A stretch of 54,988 nt of DNA from Nitrosomonas sp. (GTDB lineage Bacteria > Pseudomonadota > Gammaproteobacteria > Burkholderiales > Nitrosomonadaceae), in contig BQJA01000009.1 in assembly GCA_021604405.1 (NCBI GenBank), positions 1 to 54,988 of the forward strand, written 5' to 3'. A model generated the notes under the pieces. The model searched no databases, had not been told where the DNA came from, and was given only the letters and a program-made list of their open reading frames with translations. Positions within the stretch are counted from its first letter, which is position 1; each line of letters starts with the position of its first letter. This document shows positions 8,036 to 16,159 of the stretch, piece after piece. Position numbers and translations under genes: made by a program.

Positions 8036-10234
8036 TCAAGCGGCTAATTTTGAAATATCAGCGACACGGTTCATCGCCTGCTGTAATTGCGCCAACAGCG
8101 CAAGCCGATTTTTACGCAACTGTCGATTGTCAGTATTCACCATTACGTTATCAAAAAAAGTGTCGACAGGCGACTTCAATGCAGCCAGCATTTGCAAAGA
8201 AGCTTTGTAATCACCCGCCGTAAAGGCCGCATCTGTGTCAGGAATCAACTCCACCAAAGCTTGATGGAGCGCCAGCTCCGCCGACTCTTGTAACAACGCA
8301 ACGTCAACCTCCCGGCTGATCGTCTCTGCGGCTTTTTTAAGTATGTTGCCGACGCGTTTATTAGCAGCAGCAAGGCTTTTTGCCTCAGGCAATACCATAA
8401 ATGCCCGTACGGCGGCTAACCGTCTGGATACGTCAGTAAAATTTTGCGGATGCAAAATGAGAACTGACTCTACTTCCTGTGCACTGTAACCCTGCTCCCT
8501 CAGACTGCCAGTCAGGCGCTCGTAGATAAAGGTTAACAATTGCGCAGCAACATCTGTCGATGCACAGCGCGAACCATGTCCGCCTACAAATTTCACTTTT
8601 TTTCCGGAATCCTGCAGATTTTCAGTGTAGCGCTGTACCCATTGTGAGTGAGTATTAATGTCCTCGATAACCTGGATAGCATGGTTAATCAGCGCGTCAA
8701 TCCTAAATGGCAAGTCTTTCTCGGTCAAAATCCGAATAACCCCCAGGGCGTGACGGCGCAATGCAAAAGGGTCTTTGTCACCGGTCGGAATCTGACCAAA
8801 ACTGAACATATTGACCAGCGTCTCCAGTTTGTCAGCCAATGCAACACAAACTGCAACTTGATTACGCGGCAATTCATCACCGGCAAAACGAGGTTTATAG
8901 TGATCTTCAATGGCAAATGCAATATTATCATCGAAGCCTTCATACTGCGCGTAATAACGGCCCATGATACCCTGCAGTTCAGGAAATTCGCCAACCATCT
9001 CGGTGAGCAGATCCGCTTTTGCCAGCATTGCCGCTTGGTCCGCTTGCACCGCCAATTCTTCGCCGCCCAACTGTTGGGCAATTCCGTTGGCGATTGCGCG
9101 CACATACTCTATCCGCAAGCCTTGCGTGCCGATTTTATTATGATAGATAACTTTATCCAATCCGGGCAAACGTTCAGCCAGTGTCTTTTTGCGATCCTGA
9201 TCAAAGAAAAATTTTGCATCCGCCAGGCGCGAACGCAAAACACGCTCATTCCCCCCAATCACCAGGCTCGCATCCATTGGTCGAATGTTGGAGACAACTA
9301 GAAATTTATTCGCCAGCTTGCCGTCAGCATGCAGCATCGGAAAATATTTCTGATTCACTTTCATGGTCAGAATCAGGCATTCCTGCGGCACATTAAGAAA
9401 TTCCGGGTCAAATTCTCCGACTAGCGTATTGGGGCGTTCAACCAGCGCCGTCACTTCATCCAAAAGGGCATCATCGTCAATTGGCTTGAGCCCTGCTCCG
9501 GCTGCTGCAGTTGCCAGCTGCTCAGCTATCTCGCTGCGCCGGTTGTCAAAACTGGCAGTTACTGCGCCTTCCATCGACAATTGCTGCGCGTAACTGTCAG
9601 CGTTCTTGATTGCTATCGGATTTACGGTGGCTTCAAAGCGATGACCTTGAGTCAGATTTTTTGCCGCAAGACCCAATACGCTGACTGGCACAATTTCATC
9701 GCCATGTAAAGCGACCAACCGATGCGCAGGCCGCACAAAATTGACACTTTGCCAGCCATCGGCCAACTGATACGTCATGACTTTAGGGATCGGCAACTGT
9801 GCAATGGTTTCATTGAGCGCTTTTTGCAACCCCTCCGCCAGCAAAACGCCTGGCACAACATGATCTAAAAAAAGCATCTCAATTTTACCTGCCATCGACC
9901 GCTTGAGTTGTGGAACAATTGACAAATCCAGACCCAAACCAGCAAGTTTGTTCTGTAACGCTGTTGTTGCTTGCCCCTCATTATCGAGGCCAACACTTAC
10001 GGGCATCAACTTATGTAACACAGTTTTATCTGCTGCCTGCGATACAACATTGGTAAGATGAACGGCCAGGCGGCGAGGGGTTGCGTAGATCGTCATCACT
10101 GTATTTTTGCCTGTGAGGTTTTGCGCTTTCAACTGATTCACTAGCACCTCTGCAAAACTTTCCCCAATGTGCCGCAGAGATTTGGGTGGCAATTCTTCCA
10201 CCAGCAGTTCAATTAGTAAATTTTTTATTGCCAT
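8036..10234 (-). CDS. glyS: Glycine--tRNA ligase beta subunit
   Basis: Beta subunit of the alpha2beta2 bacterial glycyl-tRNA synthetase. The N-terminal signature LLIELLVEELPPKSL is clear. The middle holds the HD-like catalytic-fold remnant (...DKLETLVNMFSFGQIPTGDKDPFALRR...), and the C-terminal anticodon-binding helical region ends the protein. I chose the ATG at 10234 (732 aa). A TTG two codons upstream (10240) would overlap the glyQ stop and is the alternative. glyQ ends at 10237, so the pair is translationally coupled. Confidence 0.97.
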   Translation of the reverse strand: MAIKNLLIELLVEELPPKSLRHIGESFAEVLVNQLKAQNLTGKNTVMTIYATPRRLAVHLTNVVSQAADKTVLHKLMPVSVGLDNEGQATTALQNKLAGLGLDLSIVPQLKRSMAGKIEMLFLDHVVPGVLLAEGLQKALNETIAQLPIPKVMTYQLADGWQSVNFVRPAHRLVALHGDEIVPVSVLGLAAKNLTQGHRFEATVNPIAIKNADSYAQQLSMEGAVTASFDNRRSEIAEQLATAAAGAGLKPIDDDALLDEVTALVERPNTLVGEFDPEFLNVPQECLILTMKVNQKYFPMLHADGKLANKFLVVSNIRPMDASLVIGGNERVLRSRLADAKFFFDQDRKKTLAERLPGLDKVIYHNKIGTQGLRIEYVRAIANGIAQQLGGEELAVQADQAAMLAKADLLTEMVGEFPELQGIMGRYYAQYEGFDDNIAFAIEDHYKPRFAGDELPRNQVAVCVALADKLETLVNMFSFGQIPTGDKDPFALRRHALGVIRILTEKDLPFRIDALINHAIQVIEDINTHSQWVQRYTENLQDSGKKVKFVGGHGSRCASTDVAAQLLTFIYERLTGSLREQGYSAQEVESVLILHPQNFTDVSRRLAAVRAFMVLPEAKSLAAANKRVGNILKKAAETISREVDVALLQESAELALHQALVELIPDTDAAFTAGDYKASLQMLAALKSPVDTFFDNVMVNTDNRQLRKNRLALLAQLQQAMNRVADISKLAA

Positions 10235-10236
10235 GC

Positions 10237-11154
10237 TCAACCCGAATTATTAGGCATTTGTGCAACCCACTCACGCGGTGCCATGGGAAATGGCGGATCA
10301 AGGCGTTCACGACTTTCATAGTAAGCTTGCGCAACAAGCCGCGCGAGCTTACGGATACGGCCGATATATGCAGCGCGTTCAGTAACTGAAATCGCACCAC
10401 GGGCGTCAAGCAAATTAAACGCATGGGCTGCTTTCAGTACTTGTTCATAAGCAGGCAACGCCAGCTGCTGCCCAATCAAATAATTCGCCTGCTCTTCATA
10501 TTTACCAAACATCATAAACAGAAAAGCGGTATCACTTTTTTCAAAGTTATAGATTGATTGTTCGACTTCATTCTGATGAAAAACATCATGATACGTAAGA
10601 TCTTTAGTCCAGATAAGGTCAAAAACATTTTCCACACCCTGTAAATACATTGCCAAACGCTCCAATCCGTAGGTAATTTCACCCGTGATCGGCTTACAAT
10701 CAATGCCGCCTACTTGCTGAAAATAAGTAAACTGTGTCACCTCCATACCATTCAGCCACACTTCCCAGCCTAATCCCCATGCACCCAGCGTCGGGTTTTC
10801 CCAATCATCCTCAACCAGACGAATATCGTTTTTCTTCAAATCCAAACCCAGTTCCTGCAACGATCCAAAATACAGGTCGAGAATATTCCCCGGCGCGGGT
10901 TTAAGTACAACCTGATATTGATAATAATGCTGCAAACGGTTGGGATTGTCGCCATAGCGTCCATCTTTAGGGCGGCGTGCAGGTTGCACATAGGCGGTCT
11001 TCCAGGGTTCTGGCCCTAACGCACGCAAAAAAGTAGCCGTGTGACTGGTCCCGGCACCCACTTCCATATCGTAGGGTTGCAATAACGCACAGCCCTGCCT
11101 GTCCCAATAATGTTGCAGAGTAAGTATAACTTCCTGAAATGTATGATTTGACAT
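10237..11154 (-). CDS. glyQ: Glycine--tRNA ligase alpha subunit
   Basis: Catalytic alpha subunit of the heterotetrameric glycyl-tRNA synthetase. The 305 residues match the family length. The class II signature regions are intact: the start [20 protein letters not shown], then [39 protein letters not shown] and [12 protein letters not shown]. glyS follows directly. It lies 31 bp after lnt on the same strand, so lnt, glyQ, glyS, gmhB and plsC could share a transcript. Confidence 0.97.
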   Translation of the reverse strand: MSNHTFQEVILTLQHYWDRQGCALLQPYDMEVGAGTSHTATFLRALGPEPWKTAYVQPARRPKDGRYGDNPNRLQHYYQYQVVLKPAPGNILDLYFGSLQELGLDLKKNDIRLVEDDWENPTLGAWGLGWEVWLNGMEVTQFTYFQQVGGIDCKPITGEITYGLERLAMYLQGVENVFDLIWTKDLTYHDVFHQNEVEQSIYNFEKSDTAFLFMMFGKYEEQANYLIGQQLALPAYEQVLKAAHAFNLLDARGAISVTERAAYIGRIRKLARLVAQAYYESRERLDPPFPMAPREWVAQMPNNSG

Positions 11155-11185
11155 GTTGCGCTTGCTAAAATATTCAAATGGGATT

Positions 11186-12688
11186 TTACAGGGTTTTACG
11201 GGAACTACGAAGATTTAACATCAAACCGATTAACAGGGCAAACACGGTAAGCCCTAGCACCAGACTGTTTCCGAACCGAACATAAGGTGTGGCGCCGGTA
11301 TATCCTTGCGCTTCACCATGCAGCGCCGCTGTAACAAAAACATCAATTTCCTGCAATACTTCACCGCGCTGGTCAATGATCGCTGTCACCCCTGTATTGG
11401 TTGCACGCAGCATATAGCGGCTCGTTTCCAGCGCGCGCATTTGCGAAATTTGCAAATGCTGTTTGGGTCCGATGGAACGTCCAAACCAGGCATCATTGCT
11501 GACATTCACCAACAGCGATGCTTGCGGCAGCTGGTTGATGATCTCTTCACCAAATACATCTTCATAACAAATATTGACCGCAACGCGCTGTCCAGCCAGG
11601 TTCATCGGCTGCTGGTCGATACGCCCACGCGAAAAATCGGATAATGGAATTTCCAGTACATTAATGATCCAGCCAAACACGGGTTTTAAGGGAATAAATT
11701 CACCAAACGGCACCAGGTGATGTTTGCGGTAACGTTGACGGGGTGACTCCCCAAAGCTGAACATGGTGTTGTAATATTCATCATTACCATTAGGCGCGTG
11801 CTCAGCCAAACCAATGAGTACATCACCGTTATTTTCCCGGGCATGCGCCGCCAGATGCGCCAGATAAGCGGGCGGCACTACATCATTAAACAAGGGAATC
11901 GAAATCTCCGGCGTCACGATAAGACGGCTGTTACTTTCCCGCACCAGACGGGCATAGGTCTCCATCGTGGCAATGACATGATCTTCGCGCCATTTCAAAT
12001 CCTGTGCGATATTCCCCTGCAACAGACTGACCGTCACCGGTTCGCCGTCGGGTTGCGCCCAGTTAATCTGTTGCAGACTGAAACCGGCTATCCAGATTAC
12101 GCCTAACGGCAACAAATAACGCCATTCGCGAAAACCCTGCACCAGCCACAGAGAAAGAAGCGCCGCACTCGCTACCAGAATTAACGTAATGCCATAAACA
12201 CCCACGACTGGTGCAAAGCCCGCCAGCGGACTGGTGGGTACTTGCGAATAACCCAGTGCCAGCCAGGGAAACCCGGTAAACAATGTTCCGCGCAGCCATT
12301 CGGATAACACCCACAACCCCGCAACCACCAGTAACCATGCCACAGAGTTTGTTGTCCGCAGTCTCGCCGACAGCCACCCTGTCAATGCCGGAAATAATGA
12401 AAGGTATGCGCATAACAACAGCAGAGCAAGAATGGCTATGGGTATTGGCATCCCACCAAAATCATGCAAACTGACATATAACCAGGTGACGCCCGCCCCG
12501 AACATCCCCATGCCAAAAGAGAAGCCCAAAAAAGCCGCCTGTCTTGACGTAACGCATTTGCGCCAGGAATAAAACAACAACGCCAGCGTAATAACCGGAA
12601 CCGGAAAAAGATAAAAAGGCGCAAAGCCAAGCACAGTCACTGCGCCAAGCAATAATGCGGCAACTAATTTTAGTCGGTAATGATGCAA
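11186..12688 (-). CDS. lnt: Apolipoprotein N-acyltransferase
   Basis: Integral inner-membrane enzyme that N-acylates the lipid-modified Cys of lipoproteins. The 500 residues have several N-terminal membrane spans (about 8-205) and a periplasmic nitrilase domain with the catalytic triad Glu261 (TPEISIP), Lys321 ([12 protein letters not shown]) and Cys373 (NICYEDVFG), then a final membrane segment. The only sensible start in frame is TTG at 12688, preceded by AAGG at good spacing; an in-frame stop lies about 14 codons upstream. The usual upstream corC gene is absent. Confidence 0.95.
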   Translation of the reverse strand: MHHYRLKLVAALLLGAVTVLGFAPFYLFPVPVITLALLFYSWRKCVTSRQAAFLGFSFGMGMFGAGVTWLYVSLHDFGGMPIPIAILALLLLCAYLSLFPALTGWLSARLRTTNSVAWLLVVAGLWVLSEWLRGTLFTGFPWLALGYSQVPTSPLAGFAPVVGVYGITLILVASAALLSLWLVQGFREWRYLLPLGVIWIAGFSLQQINWAQPDGEPVTVSLLQGNIAQDLKWREDHVIATMETYARLVRESNSRLIVTPEISIPLFNDVVPPAYLAHLAAHARENNGDVLIGLAEHAPNGNDEYYNTMFSFGESPRQRYRKHHLVPFGEFIPLKPVFGWIINVLEIPLSDFSRGRIDQQPMNLAGQRVAVNICYEDVFGEEIINQLPQASLLVNVSNDAWFGRSIGPKQHLQISQMRALETSRYMLRATNTGVTAIIDQRGEVLQEIDVFVTAALHGEAQGYTGATPYVRFGNSLVLGLTVFALLIGLMLNLRSSRKTL

Positions 12689-12708
12689 ACTGGAACCTTG
12701 GTTGGCTA

Positions 12709-12963
12709 CTACATTTTAGGAGACATTAATCGGCAAATAACTATCCTCACCCCCGAATCTATCACCACTATCGCCGGGATATTCAATTTGCACAGAAAGA
12801 AATATGACTTTATTATTTCAACGCTGCGCAACAATGCCAAACCAGGATTGCGCGTGAGAATACACTTGCAGGCCGATAGCTGCCTGGCCTTTTGTGTCGT
12901 TGGCGCCAGCCTGTCATCCAGAAATCGAATCACCTGAACGGGTACCGCAAACGAGCGCTTCAT
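12709..12963 (-). CDS. Doubtful small ORF (84 aa) coupled to the DUF6164 gene
   Basis: Starts in an ATGA overlap with the stop of the upstream DUF6164 gene and ends 20 bp before lnt. The encoded MKRSFAVPVQVIRFLDDRLA... is basic and has no family I recognise. The two alternative minus-strand frames are also open over much of this stretch, so the open frame alone proves little. It could be a small hypothetical gene or just the lnt leader region. Confidence 0.25.
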   Translation of the reverse strand: MKRSFAVPVQVIRFLDDRLAPTTQKARQLSACKCILTRNPGLALLRSVEIIKSYFFLCKLNIPAIVVIDSGVRIVICRLMSPKM

Positions 12964-13325
12964 TTGCCTATGTCCATTACCAACTTAACCTGTAAATAAA
13001 GCACCATAAAAATAATCGCCAAAAAGAAAATTACTTGAAGTGGATTTTCCTTAATTCGATCGGCAAATGTTTTAATTTTCCCTTCCTTTTTAAGGCGCGC
13101 ATATTCTGCTCTCATTCTGACAGCACGCGATTTCTGATATTCATCGATTATTCTGCGCGCTTCATCGAAGCGCTGTTCATCTTTCAACCATATCCCAGGC
13201 ATTGACAAGCCCCAGTTACCCGCGGAAGTTTCATAAAAATCCAGCGCATGCTGCGTCAGCAACTCACGGATATCATCCACTTCATCCTCAGGTGCATCTC
13301 TCAGCTTGAATAATAACTTTGCCAT
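12960..13325 (-). CDS. DUF6164-family membrane-anchored protein
   Basis: 121 residues. The N-terminal half begins MAKLLFKLRDAPEDEVDDIR and continues with HALDFYETSAGNWGLSMPGIWL, a recognisable conserved hypothetical domain that resembles a small ferredoxin-like sensor fold. A basic linker follows (about 66-95), and a single C-terminal membrane helix (about 97-115: VIFFLAIIFMVLYLQVKLV). Function is unknown. It is divergent from the SDR gene at 13425, with about 100 bp between the two starts. Confidence 0.8.
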   Translation of the reverse strand: MAKLLFKLRDAPEDEVDDIRELLTQHALDFYETSAGNWGLSMPGIWLKDEQRFDEARRIIDEYQKSRAVRMRAEYARLKKEGKIKTFADRIKENPLQVIFFLAIIFMVLYLQVKLVMDIGK

Positions 13326-13424
13326 TATATTTTTGGATATTAACCAATTTTCGTTACAATTAATGTGTTTTTTTTCAGGGATGCTATATTTTATGTTAAT
13401 AAACTGTCAAGTTAAGCTGCGCAA

Positions 13425-14261
13425 ATGAAAAGAACCATATTAATAACCGGGTGCTCCAGCGGCATTGGCTATTGCGTCGCACACGCATTACACCATAAAG
13501 GCTACCGTGTTCTTGCAACAGCGCGCAGACAAGAAAGCGTTGACGAATTATTAAACGAAGGCCTGGAAAGTTTACGCCTTGACCTGGCTGACTCCGATTC
13601 GATTCAAATTGCATTTGAAGAAGTGTTGCGCCGTACAGATGGCAATCTGTACGCGCTATTCAATAACGGCGCTTATGGCTTGCCCGGTGCGGTTGAAGAT
13701 TTAAGCCGTGATGCGCTGCGCGCACAGTTTGAAACCAATGTACTGGGCTGGCAGGAATTAACCAGTCTGGCACTTCCAGTCATGCGCCGTCAAGGCTATG
13801 GACGAGTTATTCAGAATAGCTCTGTGCTGGGTTTTGTATCCATGCCTTTCCGTGGTGCTTACAATGCATCAAAATACGCCATTGAAGGCCTCAGCGACAC
13901 GTTAAGACTCGAACTAAAGGGCACCAATATCTATGTCAGCCTGATCGAACCTGGCCCGATTGCCAGTCAGTTTCGCGTTAACTCATTAAAAGCATTAGAA
14001 AAATATATTGACATTGACAACAGCTTTCACCGTGAAAAATATCGCGGTGTACTAAAACGGCTTAACAAAAAAGGGCCAGCAGTACCATTCACCCTACCAC
14101 CGGAAGCAGTTCTCAAAAGAGTCGTTCATGCACTTGAAGCATCAAATCCCAAACCCCGTTACTATGTAACCCTGCCAACTTATTTGTTTGGCTCTCTCAA
14201 ACGCATCCTCAGCACCCGTCTGTTGGACACTTTGCTGGCCAAAGCAGGCAACAGCAATTAA
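13425..14261 (+). CDS. Short-chain dehydrogenase/reductase (classical SDR)
   Basis: NAD(P)-dependent oxidoreductase of unknown substrate. The 278 residues open with the Rossmann motif TGCSSGIG. The structural motif NNGAYG replaces the usual NNAG. The catalytic Ser is in QNSSVLG and the active-site YNASK supplies Tyr and Lys, followed by the PG motif (IEPGPI). The C-terminal half (about 200-278) is longer than in minimal SDRs and resembles the YbbO/retinol-dehydrogenase-like group. No Shine-Dalgarno is obvious at the ATG. It stands alone on its strand. Confidence 0.9.
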   Translation: MKRTILITGCSSGIGYCVAHALHHKGYRVLATARRQESVDELLNEGLESLRLDLADSDSIQIAFEEVLRRTDGNLYALFNNGAYGLPGAVEDLSRDALRAQFETNVLGWQELTSLALPVMRRQGYGRVIQNSSVLGFVSMPFRGAYNASKYAIEGLSDTLRLELKGTNIYVSLIEPGPIASQFRVNSLKALEKYIDIDNSFHREKYRGVLKRLNKKGPAVPFTLPPEAVLKRVVHALEASNPKPRYYVTLPTYLFGSLKRILSTRLLDTLLAKAGNSN

Positions 14262-14915
14262 TTCGGCAAGTAAACAGTACCAGAAAATAGGGATATGCAC
14301 GTTTCAGCCCCGGTATCCGCCTGAAATTCATTGCATTGCAAACACAAACCGTAAGATCAAATTACAATAGTACAGCACCTAACCCAGAAATGCTTTTAAA
14401 TCGATATCCCGACGACAGTTAGTGATTATTCAGTTGCATGGCATATCTTGAGTGCCTCCGTCATTATCCCTGTTAAACGGCACCGTATTTGAAATGGCCA
14501 TGTTGACGGAAAACAGACACCCTTTTATAACCGCAACGACTGATAGTATGATGGCTCTAGCCGATAATGCCCGAATATAGGTTAAAAAAAGAACACCCCA
14601 CTAGAAAGGTGGGGTGCAAAGGCTTCATCACGAACTCATCCTGCTACTTACTCATCATAAAACCACACTACTTGATACATGCTACTTGGAGCAAACCACA
14701 AAGGAGAAACAACTTCAAACTACCCATTTAACTGGTACTGACAGAAAGCGTATCAAATTTTCAAGCCAGGTCTTAACAAACACGCTGACATTTACTGTTA
14801 CACTTTTTGCAGCAAGCCAGAATCGTCAAACTCACCATTCCTTTTCTAAAGTCCAGTTACCGGGAGGCGAGACCCACCCCGCCTACCTTGTATTCATAAT
14901 ATAGTCGGTATACCT
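14262..14915. other. Gene-free stretch with a minus-strand terminator
   Basis: 654 bp between the SDR gene and the convergent outer-membrane protein gene. Frames here are short and do not look like protein. The only clear element is the hairpin at 14583-14616. If that hairpin ends the outer-membrane protein transcript, the transcript has an unusually long 3' tail of about 300 nt, which could hold a processed small RNA. Nothing else is recognised. Confidence 0.5.
14583..14616 (-). terminator. Rho-independent terminator (minus strand)
   Basis: Perfect 8-bp stem CACCCCAC (14594-14601) / GTGGGGTG (14609-14616) with a 7-nt loop. On the minus strand the hairpin is followed by TTC and seven T residues. 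It probably serves the gene at 14916-15782, whose stop lies 300 bp away. Confidence 0.75.
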
Positions 14916-15782
14916 CTAAAAACCAATGCCTACATAGCCGCCTGCGGTCATGCCGTCAACCCTGACACCATCCGACTTGCCAGCGGTCAAATGATAACGG
15001 CCATCGATACCAATATAAAAATCTTTCCAGATATTATAATCAGCGCCCGCACCAAACATCACCCCCGGGGTTAAATATGTAATTGACTCCGAGGTTGGAC
15101 TGAATACATGAATTGCCAGGCCTGCGGGAATAACCCAGGGTCTAAACTTTGAACCCGCCATAAATTTGATTTTAGGCGAAGCGGTTAATGTAAACTGACT
15201 GACTGTTACATCGCGCGGATTCAGCGTACCGCCAGCCAATTGTGTCGGGATATTGGCCAGCGCGTTGCCCTGCACATCATTGGCGAATTGTTTGTATTCA
15301 AACATAATTTCACCGGAAACATCGGTCTTGGGCAGATAACCCCACAAATCGTTTGTCAGGCCAAAGTCAACACCGGCGCCAACATACCATCCATTTTCAT
15401 CCGCAGTGTCTTGGGCCCCAAGCGGCACAACATTACTGGTAATACTCGAACCATGGCGTCCCTGCATCGCATGCGTGAAACCGCCGCGGAAGAACAACAT
15501 GCGGCTTTTACGGTTTGCCTGAACCGCCAGACCATCAGCATGAGCCGCTACCTCCTCAACCTGTTTAACATGCTCTGCTTCTAGAGCGGCCTCATTCTTT
15601 ACGCGTTCCATTTCATTCTGAATGGCTCTCAATTGTTCTTCTAGCCGTCGCATTTTTTCTTCCAGTTCACTAGTATCTGCATCCTTAGCCCATGCCTGCG
15701 GCACAGCCATTGCCAAGACAATTACGAGTGAACTAACCGCAACACTGGTACGCACCCGCGTCTTGCCCAAAAAATACTTCAT
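14916..15782 (-). CDS. Outer-membrane beta-barrel protein with N-terminal coiled coil
   Basis: 288 residues: a signal peptide (about 1-32, ending AWA), a heptad-like coiled-coil segment (about 38-80, rich in E, K and L with QLRAIQNEMERVKNE), then a domain of alternating polar and hydrophobic beta-strands ending in a terminal Phe (GYVGIGF), as is usual for proteins inserted by the BAM complex. The coiled coil before a small barrel recalls trimerising or peptidoglycan-contacting porin-like proteins. AGGAGG lies just before the ATG. A perfect Fnr-type palindrome lies about 110 bp upstream (15885-15898). Exact function unknown. Confidence 0.8.
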   Translation of the reverse strand: MKYFLGKTRVRTSVAVSSLVIVLAMAVPQAWAKDADTSELEEKMRRLEEQLRAIQNEMERVKNEAALEAEHVKQVEEVAAHADGLAVQANRKSRMLFFRGGFTHAMQGRHGSSITSNVVPLGAQDTADENGWYVGAGVDFGLTNDLWGYLPKTDVSGEIMFEYKQFANDVQGNALANIPTQLAGGTLNPRDVTVSQFTLTASPKIKFMAGSKFRPWVIPAGLAIHVFSPTSESITYLTPGVMFGAGADYNIWKDFYIGIDGRYHLTAGKSDGVRVDGMTAGGYVGIGF

Positions 15783-15856
15783 CTAACTTCCTCCATTATT
15801 TCGTTATTATTAAAGTCAGTACTTCCGTTTTTTTAATCGCGACTAAACTGCGAGTG

Positions 15857-15898
15857 ATAGTATTTAAAATTTTCTACATCAGTATTGATCTGCATCAA
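15857..15898 (-). promoter_or_regulatory. Fnr/Anr-type site with class II-spaced promoter upstream of the OMP gene
   Basis: TTGAT-CTGC-ATCAA at 15885-15898 is a perfect match to the Fnr-family palindrome TTGAT-N4-ATCAA. On the minus strand a plausible -10 hexamer TACTAT lies at 15857-15862. A start about 7 nt further on (near 15850) would centre the site at about -41.5, the class II activator position. The arrangement suggests oxygen- or nitric-oxide-responsive activation of the gene at 14916-15782. Confidence 0.55.
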
Positions 15899-16054
15899 GA
15901 TATGATTAATAAATTTTTATTTATGGTGCATGGTGGCTTTTTCATGAATTTGCGTTTTGACGCCTTGCTGGAGATGAGAAAGCTACAGACTGGTTTATTT
16001 TTAGACGGGTTTTCAAATTGTCTTCATGTGCTTCAAATGGCAGAACCAAAAAAA
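15899..16054. other. Intergenic stretch between the Fnr site and the oxidase terminator
   Basis: AT-rich sequence between the promoter of the outer-membrane protein gene and the end of the oxidase operon. A plus-strand frame of 70 codons runs through it (15854-16066), but it covers both the Fnr site and half of the terminator stem and has no ribosome-binding site, so I do not call it a gene. Confidence 0.5.
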
Positions 16055-16092
16055 ACCGCACACTGAAAACCAATCAGTGTGCGGTTCTTGTT
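16046..16092 (-). terminator. Strong bidirectional terminator after the oxidase operon
   Basis: Perfect 13-bp stem (16054-16066 / 16074-16086, core ACCGCACACTGA) with a 7-nt loop. On the minus strand it is followed by GG and eight T residues (complement of 16046-16055), ending the multicopper oxidase transcript. On the plus strand a weaker TTCTTGTTTT follows. Confidence 0.88.
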
Positions 16093-16159
16093 TTGATGCT
16101 GGAACAGGAATACCAGGTTTATACTACCCCAGCGATGAACCTATCCATTTAACGAAAAG

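Noticed and set aside
8648-9301. 217-codon plus-strand ORF opposite glyS
   Set aside because: It is a long shadow of glyS on the other strand. It has no domain, and its codons follow the third-position pattern of glyS.
14614-14904. 96-codon plus-strand ORF
   Set aside because: It starts inside a minus-strand terminator and its composition (Thr/His/Leu-rich, no domain) looks like chance.
15854-16066. 70-codon plus-strand ORF in the outer-membrane protein/oxidase gap
   Set aside because: It runs through the Fnr site and half of a terminator stem, has no ribosome-binding site, and resembles no protein family.
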